Shown here: positions 49,101-59,736 of the stretch, piece by piece
Position numbering within the stretch: position 1 is the stretch's first letter
How the letters are laid out: the number at the start of each line of letters is the position of its first letter
Assembly: GCF_963662255.1 (NCBI RefSeq)
Contig: NC_085046.1
Coordinates: forward strand, 130,803,332 to 130,867,331
Reading direction: 5' to 3'
DNA: 64,000 bases
Source: Cinclus cinclus
Taxonomy: Eukaryota > Chordata > Aves > Passeriformes > Cinclidae
Position numbers and translations under genes: made by a program
Notes under the pieces: model-generated
Seen by the model: the letters and a program-made list of their open reading frames with translations, nothing else
Told to the model about the DNA's origin: nothing
Databases searched by the model: none

Positions 49101-52100
49101 GTGACAGCCTACCCTGGCAAGAAGGAGGGTGGTGGCTGTCCAGAGGGACCTTTGGTGAAAATAAAGTCAGCTCAGTTTAGGCAGTAGGGTTGGATCTGCT
49201 CAGCCCTTCTCCAATTCCCCAAACATGTTCTATTCTCTGTGACCAGGATTTAGGGAACTTTTGAGAAAAATTATTTCTAGGACATATTCATGAAGGGAAG
49301 AACAAAATGTTGCTTCCATCCCTGTACCAGTAAATAAACACTGCTTATTTTATGGGTCAACAACCTTGAAGCAGAACATGGAGAATAACCATCTTCCTGA
49401 CAAACAGACAAAGGGAAAACTCAGTTAACAGAACCCACATGCACTTTGGATCCCTTTTGTGCTGATAGTTTGCATGGATAATTGGTGACCGGGTCTCTAG
49501 TTTGATTTCAACAGACAATAAAAGTTCAACTGAACAAATGTACACAACTTGTATGTTGGCAATCACAAAAAGTTCACTGCTCTTGAAGAGGAAAAAAAAC
49601 TGGCAAACATCTGATGAAATGTATTATTACAAAGGTTTAAAAAGTTTAAATTTGATATTATCACAATGCTGTGAGATTAAAATACAATTCTAAATGAAAC
49701 AGATACTGTGAGATATGATTAAACCTGCCCACTCTACTGCATACTTCACATTCCCTTTTGTGTCTGCACGTAATCCACTTGCAATAATAAATAAACTACC
49801 AGATGCTGGAATGAACAGCTTGTTCAAATAAGTCCACTGCATGCAAAATACAGATAAATGTGAATTAAAGGTACAATATTAGTCTGAGGAGTGTTAATAG
49901 TGTTCCAAAGCCCAGAACAAGAGACCTTTATTTTCAACTATGACCTCTCCAGACAGAAAGGGAGAGAAATTTACCATGAACATCCACCAGGGAGCTAAAC
50001 TCAGGAGTAATGTGAGCAATCAGTCCACTGCAATCAGTACAGTCATGATTGCTTTTAACAGCATTACAATTGGGCCTCACACTGTCAGCAGGGAAATTGT
50101 GAAGAAGGTGCAAGGTCCAAATGAAGAAGACTGAAACTGCAGACACAAGAGACACAGTAAATTTCACTTGCCTTCCACATACTGGTTGTCTTTTGCTGGT
50201 CTTTGTGTGAAAGATCTTCAGTTATGTCCCTTCCCTATAGTTGAACAAAAGACTATTATTTTGTTTTTCTAATATTCTTGTTTTCTTGTCTGCCTTTTAA
50301 CAATTAAGACCACAGTGGTAGAATAGCTCATTTATCTTCTTATGGATTTTTTGTCTGAGACTTGTTGTGGACCCACACAAAATGCTGTTCCTTCTTCAGC
50401 TATAAATGAGCACCTGCTCATTAAGACTGGGGAATTAGAGAAGACAAGAGGCAATAGCAGTCAAACTGTGCACTCCACTGGTGGTGGAGTTTACTTTACC
50501 CATAATGTTCTGAGGGACCACTTATGATAGGAATAAATTTTGGGTTTGGGTTTTTTTTAGCATTAAATGTTTTTAGTTCCTTTGTACAGATGTATCAGAA
50601 ATACAGACTTGATCCTGCAACTGGTTTGTAGCTAAATTACACCTCAGACAAAGGGCAGGTTTCCTGAATAAGGACTACATAGCATGCCCACACTGTTTTG
50701 TCACACTGAAATATGAAGCCAGTGGAGAATGTCATCTGGTTTCACTTCTTCTAAAATATTTTCTTCAAAGAACCTTTTCATCCTCTGAATTTTCAATAAG
50801 AAAGAGAAAAGAGCAATTGAACATAAGTGGAGTTAGGAAAATACTAAAAGCTCATTAGAAGTATGTATATCCTGTAAACTGTTTATTTGAGTTGAATACA
50901 GCATTTTCTAAACTACTTGGGCTAATCTCCCTGCCAGCACAGTACAGCAGGTGCAAAAAGAATCATGAGTTAGCTTCCAGACCTGGAAGCAGCTTAGCTT
51001 TATTCCTTGGTCTTCTGCCAGGGCTTGTAAAGGAGGCAGAGTTCAGCTAAAAATGACAGAGGGTTAGGATTTTTAAAATTTTAATTAACACAATCATTGT
51101 TAAAATTACAGTTTCTCTTATTAAAACCTATACTTTTTGGATTGCTTAGTGCTCTGAATCAATGGAAAAGATTCAGTTTATATGCACTTCTGACAACACT
51201 TCTGACAATCTTCATTATGTTAAAGATGATAGAAAGCAAGTTTTATGAATCAATGCAGCTGCATATGCGTCTGCTTGGTGGAACTGTGAAGCTTCCTTCT
51301 GCTATGACATTCACATGTCAGAGCTGTTGTGGAAGTGCAAAACACCAAGTCTCTGCATCTGTCACCAGCAGGATGATCCCCTTACATGGATCACAGCCAC
51401 AGAGGCGCTCATGAAAGGCAGATGTTAGCCCTGCCCTTTCCTCAGTCTTTCTAATGAACCAGTAGGAGTGAAAGGCTCCTCACTCCCAGCCTTTTGGCAA
51501 CTTTCTGAAGTAACCAACTGGAGCAAGGCTTGTAGCAGTTAACCTCCCCACTCAGAAAAAACTTCACAAATCCTGAATTTGATTCTACAAGCACTGCAGC
51601 TCCAGATGGGAGAATGTAGACAGCGTAAGAGAAAGAATTATGGCATGGGAAGATCACTCATTTGCTTGTGTTCTGGTCCCCTTGGGCAAATCTTTTACAC
51701 AAAGCAGTTATTTCTTCAGTGTGCAACTGTATGGCTAAGGCAAAATGGCATAGGGAGAGTGTAGCACTACAGCAAAAATTAGGTCACTCTTCTGGTAGCC
51801 TGGATGGCAGCAGAGCTAACACCAGATCCTTCAGATTTAGGATCTAAAAATAATACTGTCAGCTAAACCAAGCCTTCAGATGAACTTCCTTCACACTTAT
51901 TAAGATAAATGTTTCAACCTGTACATGCTCTAGCATCTCTTTTAGTGTAAACTGAAAGTAAGTTGTGGGCTGCTTTTCCTCTGAACCTTTTTATCCCAGT
52001 GGTAAATTATGAGCCAAACAAAAAACAATGTATTGCCATTGTTAAAAAATTACCTTTGCTTGTTCCTCCACCCCATGGTGTTCATCTGCCAGGAACAATG

Positions 52101-55100
52101 GCAGCCATTGTTTTTCTAATCTCTTCTGGACGCATTGCTGAACTTCTAGCAGAACCGCTGCCGAAAGCTGATCATGAAGGCTTTGTCTCCTTCCTCCACC
52201 TGAATGCATTAGCTAAGCAATCCAAATACAATAACACATGACATAAACTCTTGTGTATACCAAAAGTCCTTTATCTCTCTACATCCTTGATTTAGCAAAG
52301 CATGAGCTTAACTGTAAGCAAAGCACTTAATGCATGCTTACCCAAGGCTCACATGTACTTTTCATAAAAGGGAACAGATTACATTTGTCCCTACCTATAA
52401 TAGGATACAGACTCTGGCAAATAATACCCCAGCTTGACCAAGTAAATTGCCTAAGTATCAAGACATATCAGAGTACCACAGCTCAGACTTGCTGTCTGTG
52501 GCTTTACTGACATACTAAAATAGAAAGCTGGAACAAGTCACTGTGCCTGAAAGCCATTTTTACACTTTTTCTGAGCTGTCTTGTGCATGCTCTGGCTGTG
52601 GCCTCAGATCACCGTTTAAGAGAGATGTTCTGTAAGAGATAGGGAGGAAAAGCCTGAACAGGAAGGAAGGGACCTGTCCAACCAGAATAGAACCAGATTT
52701 CTGGCCAAAAATATAGGTAAGATTTGAGGAGAGATCTTGAGGAAAAGCTTGATCAAACCCACTTGTGGATTTTTATCTCAGTCACAGTCACAGGGATTGT
52801 TCTTCATGAATGGCTCTGTAACTGCTACCTTTTCTTGTTGTTCTCTGGTAGCTGGGCTGTTGGGTCCAAATAAGTACTTGTTGCTTAAGTACTTGGTTTT
52901 AATGTCTTTAGATTTTTCATCACTTTTTTCTTTATCCTTGTCAAGTGTCTTTTTGAACTCTTCAATATCTAGCCAGCACATGAGATCCATGCTACAAACA
53001 AATTTAAACAGAATGTTATTTCAATAATGAGTTAATTTCATCAACATTCTAGGGAGTTATTAGTTTAACCACAACCCACCAAAGTATTCAAGACCTAAAT
53101 ACCAGGTCAGATTGGGCTGAAATTTTATGTCATCTTTTCTCTGCTAGTACCATCTGCTGAGACCATGGCACATGCTGAACAGGTAGAACAAATTTACATC
53201 TCAGAGATCTCACTTAGGGTGCCATCCGGGGCTACCCTGAAAGGAGTAACTTCCTCAGTATGCCCCTGCAAAATCCAGCAGACACTGTGAACCATAACCA
53301 TAGTGCAGAGCTCACAGAGAAAATGAAAAATGAAACAGATGAGAATTTGAACTGGTACTGAGGCTGCAAGCCACTGAGAGATGACTTGACACCACCTGCT
53401 CTGCCTCCTTGTTATATCACCTGAGAAAGGATCAGGGATGACAGCTGGAAATATCAGCCCAAGAAATCACCCCTTCCCGCTCCCTGTGAAGCGCTAGAGT
53501 TTAAGTTAGTCTGCAGTTAAGCAGATAAAAACAGTAAATAGCAAAATGTTTTTAGGGCTTTTTGTGGGCTGATTTGTCATAAATTACCAATTCTACTAAT
53601 TATTTCATTAGTCATAGTCAGTGACAAATCTTTTCAATTATGCAATTCTCAGTCTATATATTGTTCATAATATTTGAGTGCACACTATATAAATTTTTTT
53701 TCATAGAATGGTTTTGTTCTTTTAACCAGACAACAGAATAAATGACATATCTACAATTTCAGTTTAATTTGTATTATTGTTTTCTGACAGTATCGTATTA
53801 ACTGAAGTTCTATGAGCATTTTAGTGAGTACATTCACTGTATTTGCAGCAGGAAATATGAAACAATGAATTCAGACAAATCTGTTTCAGTTTTCCATTTG
53901 GTTAATAACTGGCTTTTTCAAAACATTAATTTATGAGTAAAACATTCAAAAGCATCTGACTGATTTAAGAACAGATGTTCTCCTTTCAAAAGTCTTTTGA
54001 GACCCTTACAGAACCCTAAGTTCTATTGAGACTGAAATTCTTTCATTTGCTAGTTCATTACAACATGAGTAAGTTCACCCAGATACAAGTGATCCAAATT
54101 ACTGTGGTTTATGGAGTAACTCCTTGGCATCTACCTATGACAACTGACCAAATATGTGCATCTTTTTTAAAAATCTTGAAGTGTGAAGATTAACCAGTTA
54201 GTGGTGGCTTATCCTGGCATACTGGATCAGGAGCATATCCATAGTCAATTAGCCTGGCAAGACTAACAGGTGGTAATTCACTAACCAGAAGTAACACAAA
54301 TTGTCCTGCAACTGTGTGAATATATCCTATATATTTAACAAAGCATTAATTAATGGAGCTTTGTTTAGTTTCTTACCAGAATTTGCGAGCTGGTACTCAG
54401 CACCTGTCCTTCCTGAAACTTGGATAACTTACAATTGGACATAATCAGAACCATAAGTTTTGATGAAAAGGCAAATGACATGTTCATTATTTTTTTCTGA
54501 AATCTTCCAGACTGCATTAGTTCTAGGATCCCTTCAGCTTATAGCATCATTAAGCACCTTTATTGTAGTGTGCCAGCTGGACTGCAGAGTAACTAATCTG
54601 GACCCAGCCCTAAAACACATCTGTGAGACTTTTTCAAATGTTTTTCTTCATTATGAAGGTTAACAAAAAAGAAAAAAAAAGGCTCCACGAATTAAACATT
54701 TCTCTGCCTGACTCTACCACTTAAGATGGGATTTGTCTGTGATTAACAAAGTAGGAAATACCAGAGGCAGTTCAGCATAGCTGTCCATGACCTGTTATCT
54801 GCTGATTCTTACCATTTCCTCAGTTAGAGAGGAACTCAAGATTAGTGGTCTCTGAACTGCAATATGTGAAGGGGATGTGCAAGACCATTTATGTATGTAT
54901 GTATATACACATTAGGGTTCCATGCTCAAAAGGTTTTTACTGATAAGATGCATGAGCAAAAAGTTTGGACACCACTGCTCTAGACAACTAACTCAGAAGT
55001 CACCTGACTATAGGCAGCTACACCGTAAGAATTTCCATCTGAACTCATTATCTGTAGTCCATTTGTAGTCAGTAATCTTAAGAATGATCCATCCAAATTG

Positions 55101-55884
55101 GTTTTAGATGTTACCTTCAGAATTAGGAATATTGTACCCAGAAGTGTATATTTATCTCTCTGACTACAAAGGAAACCTATGTGATGATAAGCAGAAGTGA
55201 TGACATTGAGTATTGGCCAGAGAAGTTTTGTGCCAGGTGCCCATTTCTGGACACTTTTGAAAAAACTGACCAATATCCAATGTAAAGCTGTAGCAGTGCT
55301 TGACTAGAAGCAACAGCCAATATGCAAAGCATCAACTCATGGGAAGCCCAGTTAAAGGAAGGAAGTGACAATTTAAAGACAAAAGAAAAAGTGTCAGCTC
55401 CTGTTTAGATCTTACTTTTAAAACAAACAGGCTCACTTTTTCAAAGACCTTGCCTAAGATTGTATCTGCTACAAGCTAGTACTTAAATCTGTTCAGCAAG
55501 CACAAAATTGTGGTTGCTGTCACACTGTGGAAATAACGTGCCTGTTTTCTATTTGTACATTTTTATAATAAGCAGCTTTAATTTTTAAAACATACTAAAT
55601 TGAATCTGTACTAAAAAAGAGAAAATTTTACTCGTTACAGGCTAATTGTTCTACTCAGGGATTTGCCACTAATGACAGCAGAAACTGAAAGCAGAACTGT
55701 AATACAAGTATGTTTTGACAGGAAATTTTTTGCCCCAAACATTTCAAGACAATTCAGTTGTATGAACAATGTGTCTGTGTGTTTCATAAATATGCAAAAA
55801 CTTGTTTTAAAAGACTAACATCTGTCAACATTTAGATAGCCAAGATCATTAGCAAATATTTCTTCTGAACTTAGAAATGGGTAA

Positions 55885-55939
<55 letters not shown>

Positions 55940-58900
55940 GTGAAGAAACGTACCTAGCAGAATGCTTATTAAGAAAAGCCCAGAACTGTTCTAACTTCTC
56001 TTTGTCATGGATCAGGTCAGATAGATTAGGACCTGCCAATTCTTTGGGAGCTTGATGCAAGTGCTGATCTTCTTTGGGAGCCCCCTTGTCAGCAATAGTA
56101 CTCTGAGGGGAGAAATTATTTTGCTTGCATAAGTGTTTTTTTCACCTCTGTATTTTGCTTAGTCTAATAATCCTTGTATTAGATAACCTGTCTCTGGAAA
56201 ATAGCTTTCTAATCACTGAGAAAATAAATTAAGGCTCCAGCTCCTACTAAGCTTTACTTTTATGTTTGCTTTAAACATATCAGTGTCTGCAGGTTTTATA
56301 ATCAAATAATCTAATAATACCTGTAATTCACTTGAAATGGAGGTATTTGCACAAGAGTAAAGGCCTGAATTACATTCCACAAATTTTAGGTCTGATGTTG
56401 ATGGAGCTGACAGAAGACTTGTGTATCTAATTAACACAATGGCTGTCAATCAGTCTCCAAAATGAATGGTAGAAATCAGACTATTTGCTTGTCCAAACTA
56501 GCATCTGGTCAGCTTTTCATTGCTGATACTCAAAGTGTGAAACCTCTCTGAGAGAGAAAGGGTTTGTTTTTGTTAGTAGGTACTTGTCTTACCTCATCCT
56601 TCTTGGAACTACTCACTTGATGCAAAGCCTGGAGATCTCTAAAGTACACGGAGTCCAGCTGCTGAGTTTCTTCCACCAACTCCACCTAATAAAAATAATA
56701 TCTTGTATCACCCCTACAGTACACATTATAGAAAGATGGAGAACTACATGGGCACTTTTCCAGTAACTGTGGAGAGAAAGGAATATATTTGCCAGTAACG
56801 AGACTGATGTTTGGAAGAGACAAATAGTCACATTCTTGTGACAAACAATTCCATCAATAACTCTGATAGAACAAACTTTGCCCATCTGTGTAGGATCAGA
56901 TGCAAATTTCTGAAGAATACTACTAAATAACCTAACTATAACTTTACGCAAATAACTTTGATTCAAAAAATTGCTAAATTCTGATGTGTACATAACATAT
57001 TGTGTATATTGTGCATATATTATATTGTGTATATTGGGCCAGATGTACCTGATTGCCTGTACCAGCAAATTGTATGTCAAACTGCCACTGAGAAGCAGAA
57101 AAACAGTTCTTAAAACTAGGATCGTCAATGGGAAATGTCAAGAAGACAGAGTGCCACAGATGTGGAGAAACAGAAATTTAAGATGAGAAATATGCTAAAA
57201 TATCTAAACAATAAAGATGAAAGCTTTCCAACTTTCAGTCTTGTCCCCTTTCTTAAATTATTAACTGTGTGTGATTTGAATTCATGAAGTCGGCATTTTT
57301 TAACTTAATTAGAAGCTCTGTGTAACTAGAACAGTTCTTCGTGTTATGTGCAACCAATCAGTAACTGTGAAAGAGATATTTGGTGACCCTCCTGGCTGAC
57401 CAAACCATTTGAATGCAGATTTTAGGATATTTAGCAAAATCGAGCCAATGCCTTACATTTATCTGCATGCCCATTACAAAGATTAGAAAGCTGTGATTAT
57501 CTTATAGAAGTGTTTATGTGCCAGAGAGAGAAGAGAATGTTTAGATTAATATTCATGATACTTTCATTTAAATATGAATACCACACTAATCACTGTGTTA
57601 TCTGAATGTCTTCAAGCTCAATGTAACTTTATTCCCTTCTTATAAAGTGCTATGGGCTATTCTTTCCCTTAAAAGAAAATATAGTTTAAATAGTAAAATA
57701 ATTCAAAACATTTTTCATAAAGTTTAAAGAGAAAGCAGATAGAGGCAGAAGGAGAGTCAACTGTAAAAAGAAACTCCTGATTTCATGTTTCATTTAAAGA
57801 AAAAACTTATATATTTATATATATTTTGAACATGTCCCAAATAAACAATTTTGGACTCACCTAATTCTTGATAAAATACCTTGTTTCATTATGGGCCAAA
57901 TATGTCGTGCTATAGAGTAGAACAAAGGGAAGAGTCGAGCCAGGGACTGAACAAAACACAAAGCAGACGTTGTCTTTGTGCTTGGGAAGGAGTGTGCCTA
58001 ACTATCAGCCTGCACTAGTACAAAGAGACTCCAGTGCCTCCTAGAACAGGTCGGTTTACATCTGTGTATTATAACTCTTCACAAACACTTGTACTGTGCA
58101 GTCAAAAGGATTTAGTTGTTTTTTCGTGCTTGGATTAAGATCTTTGTGCTATTAGAGCAATGAGAAGTCTGCACGTAACTTCACTTGCAAAGTAACGCAT
58201 CCTCCAAACTGAAAGGGCAATAGATTATCTTGTGGTTAACTCAAGGAGATATAAACTCACACACATGTTAACTGAAAGGAAAGGTATATCTCTTCGATTC
58301 TTACTTTTCACTAGAAGCAGTGAAACCAGAGAGCTCAAATGCAGACTCATGTTTATGCAGAAACGATGTATAAGAGCCCTCAGCTGTGCTGATGGCTTGT
58401 GGCAGTGAGGACTGGCAATAGACAACTCTTATAAAATGTATGAACAGAAAATACACAGCTACAAAAGACTAAAACTAGTCTGATAGAAAGTACATAAAAT
58501 TTCAGATTCATGAAAAGTATCAATCAATTCCAAGGTGCATTACAGGTCATGAAGAATTATAGCTGAAATAGTTTAGAAAAAATAATTTATCTGAAAAGTT
58601 AGAAAAAATGTTGAAAAGCAAAGAAAATATTTTACAGATGTGTTTGGATTACTGTATTTCATTTCACTAAGTGTCTCAAAGTTTCAAAGTTTCTAAAGGA
58701 TATTATGTTATCACAGGATAAGAGGGAAAGTCCCCTTGTGAATTAATTAAAAGGTAGAAAATCAAAACCAAAGAAATAAATAATTTTCATTATGGGGTGG
58801 GGTTCCTATTGGAGTCTCACAGGGACCTGCACTGAGGTTGTTTTTTAAACATTCAGAAACTATCTGGAAAAGGAGGTGAGTGAGGAGACAACAAAGTTTG

Positions 58901-59736
58901 CAAAATGATTCTACAGAGCAAAAAATTAAATTGACTGTGAAAAGCTGCAGGATAGCAGGACACTTTAGCATCTGCGTGATAAAAGGCCAGCTGAATTCAA
59001 CGATAATAAACATTAAGTCATTCCAGTGAGCTCCAAATTAGGGCTTTCCATCAGTAGTTATTACTTGGGAAGAAAATCTTGGAATCATTGCAGATGGCTA
59101 TTAGCTTACATTTTGCACATCCACTCAAAGTTCACCAGGAGTCAAAAGGCAATTAGAATGATAGGAACAATTAGGAATGGACAAAGAGCTCAACAGAAAA
59201 CATGGTTCTGCCATTGGATAATCCTTAGTGCATCCAGACCTTGAGTATTGTTTGAATCTCATTAAAAGAATTTAAAATAGCACATACAGATGGGGCAGTA
59301 AGTACAACAAAGGTATGGAACAAAATTGAGCCTGTGAAGCCCACACCTTCCTTTCAGATGAGAATTCTGCTCTCCACAAGAAGCTCAGCCTATTTCCACA
59401 TATTAGGATAGAAAGGAGTATGTAAAACATCTTGCAATACTTCTCCCTTCCTGAGTATAAACACAACAGGGTTGCATATGAATGCTCTTGTGATTTTCTT
59501 CCCTGAAATAAGAATTGTTTATGGTGTCATCCAGATATTACCTTCCTATAAGCGTATTTGTCTGCTTCCACCATCTTCATCCACGGTTCCAGCAGAATAG
59601 TGAGGATATGTTCTTCTGCCGGGTCAAAAAGGTCCTCAAAAGCTGGATCAATTTTGTGATAAATCATATTTTTCTTATTCTGATGAAGTCCAGTGTCCAT
59701 GCTGGCAGATGGAGCAATGTAAGTTGCATAAAGGAA
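37126..59736 (-). CDS. RGS22: RGS22, C-terminal half, 11 exons
   Basis: Exons in transcript order: 59542-59736, 56593-56685, 55954-56102, 52792-52991 (or to 52786), 52054-52199, 48001-48162, 44930-45109, 43268-43408, 39614-39811, 37764-37866, 37126-37199. All join in phase. Together they give about 460 residues, the C-terminal third of a protein of about 1260 in human. Known: RGS22 is a large testis-enriched regulator of G-protein signalling reported to bind G-alpha 12/13/11. Seen: two RGS domains. The first covers F-L-N-K-H-S-A-S-M-D-L-M-C-W-L-D-I-E-E-F. The second covers F-R-K-A-L-L-D-P-V-T-A-N-L-F to K-F-W-P-E-F. A charged coiled-coil-like tail with a hexapeptide repeat follows. Upstream exons lie beyond the window or are too small to prove. 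Identity is secure; the last exon is the least certain. Confidence 0.92.
37764..37866 (-). CDS. RGS22: RGS22 penultimate coding exon
   Basis: A 103-nt exon after acceptor TTCTTGCAG, phase 0 in: A-S-W-S-Y-S-K-Y-I-E-A-L-E-K-E-R-I-L-I-K-R-Q-E-D-L-E, an amphipathic charged helix, then S-S-S-F-P-A. The proposed donor is CAG|GTTGTT, which is weak, leaving phase 1. If it is not used the frame ends two codons later at TAA (37758-37756). Confidence 0.8.
37867..39613 (-). other. RGS22: RGS22 intron with copy 1 of a duplicated segment
   Basis: A 1.7 kb intron. It contains at 38231-38329 a ~100-bp sequence that recurs at 41437-41539. Otherwise I see only AT-rich DNA and an AAAC-rich run near 39405-39440. 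Confidence 0.8.
38231..38329. repeat. Duplicated ~100-bp segment, copy 1
   Basis: Begins TCCTCCCCTAGGACTATGAT and ends GAAAAGCTGTTTCTA. It is nearly identical to 41437-41539 in the same orientation, with a few substitutions and a small indel in an AT-rich stretch. Family not recognised. Confidence 0.92.
39614..39811 (-). CDS. RGS22: RGS22 exon with five hexapeptide repeats
   Basis: A 198-nt exon, phase 0 to 0, with acceptor GCATTCACAG and donor AGGAAG|GTAAAT. After G-K-E-A-E-R-K-L-P-N come five back-to-back six-residue units (LAQLKS, LTQLKS, LTQPEP, LTQLKP, FTQLPR) at 39781-39692. Each is 18 nt, a coding minisatellite. A conserved-looking tail (L-L-D-E-L-D-V-K-R-K-S-L-A-S-L) follows. It has strong splice sites and fits the phase of both neighbours. 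Function of the repeat is unknown. Confidence 0.88.
39812..43267 (-). other. RGS22: RGS22 intron
   Basis: A 3.5 kb intron holding copy 2 of the duplicated segment. No other gene or clear transposon is seen. Confidence 0.75.
41437..41539. repeat. Duplicated ~100-bp segment, copy 2
   Basis: Second copy of the segment at 38231-38329, same orientation, 3.2 kb away in the next RGS22 intron upstream. Flanks of the two copies differ, so the duplicated unit is sharply bounded. Confidence 0.92.
43268..43408 (-). CDS. RGS22: RGS22 exon, end of second RGS domain
   Basis: A 141-nt exon, phase 0 to 0, with acceptor CTTCCTGCACAG and donor GCAAAG|GTAAGG. It reads M-S-I-F-A-L-L-F-K-F-W-P-E-F-S-K-F, the last helix of the RGS fold, then a Lys/Glu-rich segment (K-K-M-E-K-E-M-R-K-K-E) likely to be a helix or coiled coil. 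Confidence 0.95.
43409..44929 (-). other. RGS22: RGS22 intron
   Basis: A 1.5 kb intron. A 16-base string, AGAGAGAAAATTGTCT, is directly duplicated near 44436-44470. Nothing else supportable. Confidence 0.8.
44930..45109 (-). CDS. RGS22: RGS22 exon, middle of second RGS domain
   Basis: A 180-nt exon, phase 0 to 0, with acceptor CATCTTTCAG and donor GCACAG|GTAAGA. It has D-L-C-H-S-H-C-A-D-A-I-V-Q-K-K-I, I-I-D-C-F-I-N-S-A-I-P-P, I-D-I-P-P-E-Q-A-K-K-I and P-Y-I-F-R-E-A-Q. The IYxxFI and FxxAQ-type positions of RGS helices V-VIII can be recognised. Confidence 0.96.
45110..48000 (-). other. RGS22: RGS22 intron
   Basis: A 2.9 kb intron. The flanking exons read continuously within one RGS domain (K-Y-K|D-L-C-H), so no exon is missing here. 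No other feature supported. Confidence 0.85.
48001..48162 (-). CDS. RGS22: RGS22 exon, start of second RGS domain
   Basis: A 162-nt exon, phase 0 to 0, with acceptor TTTTGACAG and donor TATAAG|GTATGG. A Ser-rich linker precedes the RGS core: I-I-A-F-R-K-A-L-L-D-P-V-T-A-N-L-F-Q-R-F, then N-G-V-L-F-W-Q-E-V-Q-K-Y-K, which matches the conserved FWxExxKYK-like helix of RGS domains. Confidence 0.96.
48163..52053 (-). other. RGS22: RGS22 intron
   Basis: A 3.9 kb AT-rich intron between the two RGS domains. Short open frames on both strands lack splice sites in phase and protein character. Confidence 0.8.
52054..52199 (-). CDS. RGS22: RGS22 exon linking the two RGS domains
   Basis: A 146-nt exon with acceptor GCATTCAG and donor GCAAAG|GTAATT. 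Two bases finish a cysteine codon, then G-G-R-R-Q-S-L-H-D-Q-L-S-A-A-V-L-L-E-V-Q and Q-K-R-L-E-K-Q-W-L-P-L-F-L-A run to E-E-Q-A-K in phase 0. It closes the first RGS domain and starts the linker. The other minus-strand frame has a stop, which fixes the phase. Confidence 0.92.
52200..52785 (-). other. RGS22: RGS22 intron
   Basis: About 590 bases between the ambiguous tandem GTGACT donor and the GCATTCAG acceptor. Nothing else seen. Confidence 0.8.
52792..52991 (-). CDS. RGS22: RGS22 exon, RGS domain 1 continuation
   Basis: After acceptor TTTGTAG one base completes a serine codon, then M-D-L-M-C-W-L-D-I-E-E-F-K-K-T, a Lys/Asp/Glu-rich loop, and K-Y-L-S-N-K-Y-L-F-G-P-N-S-P-A. The donor is ambiguous: CCCT|GTGACT at 52792 or GACT|GTGACT at 52786. 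They are six bases apart, and both leave phase 1 and an open frame, adding or removing two residues. Confidence 0.88.
52992..55953 (-). other. RGS22: RGS22 intron with (AAT)18 near its 5' splice site
   Basis: A 3 kb intron inside the first RGS domain. A perfect (AAT)18 array (TTA/ATT on the transcript) lies at 55885-55938, starting 15 bases after the donor. No other feature supported. Confidence 0.85.
55885..55938. repeat. Microsatellite (AAT)18
   Basis: Eighteen perfect AAT units. On the transcribed strand this is an ATT run just past the GTACGT donor. The leucine-rich open frame across it is an artefact. Confidence 0.98.
55954..56102 (-). CDS. RGS22: RGS22 exon, start of first RGS domain
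   Basis: A 149-nt exon, phase 0 in and phase 2 out, with acceptor CCCCTCAG and donor GCTAG|GTACGT. It has an acidic/Gln linker in which A-P-K-E occurs twice (12-bp direct repeat GCTCCCAAAGAA), then L-S-D-L-I-H-D-K-E-K-L-E-Q-F-W-A-F-L-N-K-H-S-A, the opening helices of an RGS domain. An AAT microsatellite begins 15 bases inside the following intron. Confidence 0.94.
56103..56592 (-). other. RGS22: RGS22 intron
   Basis: A 490-base intron, GTAAGA to CCCCTCAG. No further feature seen. Confidence 0.85.
56593..56685 (-). CDS. RGS22: RGS22 exon
   Basis: A 93-nt exon, phase 0 to 0, with acceptor TTTTTATTAG and donor GATGAG|GTAAGA. It encodes 31 residues: V-E-L-V-E-E-T-Q-Q-L-D-S-V-Y-F-R-D-L-Q-A-L, then a Ser/Lys linker. 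It continues Y-R-K|V-E-L-V-E-E from the previous exon. Confidence 0.92.
56686..59541 (-). other. RGS22: RGS22 intron
   Basis: A 2.9 kb intron. The 171-codon minus-strand frame at 56613-57128 overlaps the RGS22 exon in another frame and is not coding. Nothing else supported. Confidence 0.75.
59542..59736 (-). CDS. RGS22: RGS22 exon
   Basis: A 195-nt exon, phase 0 in and out, with acceptor TTTATTGTAG and donor AGGAAG|GTAATA. It reads F-L-Y-A-T-Y-I-A-P-S-A-S-M-D and I-D-P-A-F-E-D-L-F-D-P-A-E-E-H-I-L, then L-L-E-P-W-M-K-M-V-E. This is RGS-like helical sequence ahead of the two canonical RGS domains. Confidence 0.95.

Noticed and set aside
55815..56060. Minus-strand frame with a long leucine run
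   Set aside because: The leucines are the (AAT)18 array read past the splice donor of an RGS22 exon; the true exon stops at 55954.
56613..57128. 171-codon minus-strand open frame
   Set aside because: It overlaps RGS22 exon 56593-56685 in a different frame and continues into intron; no splice or family support.
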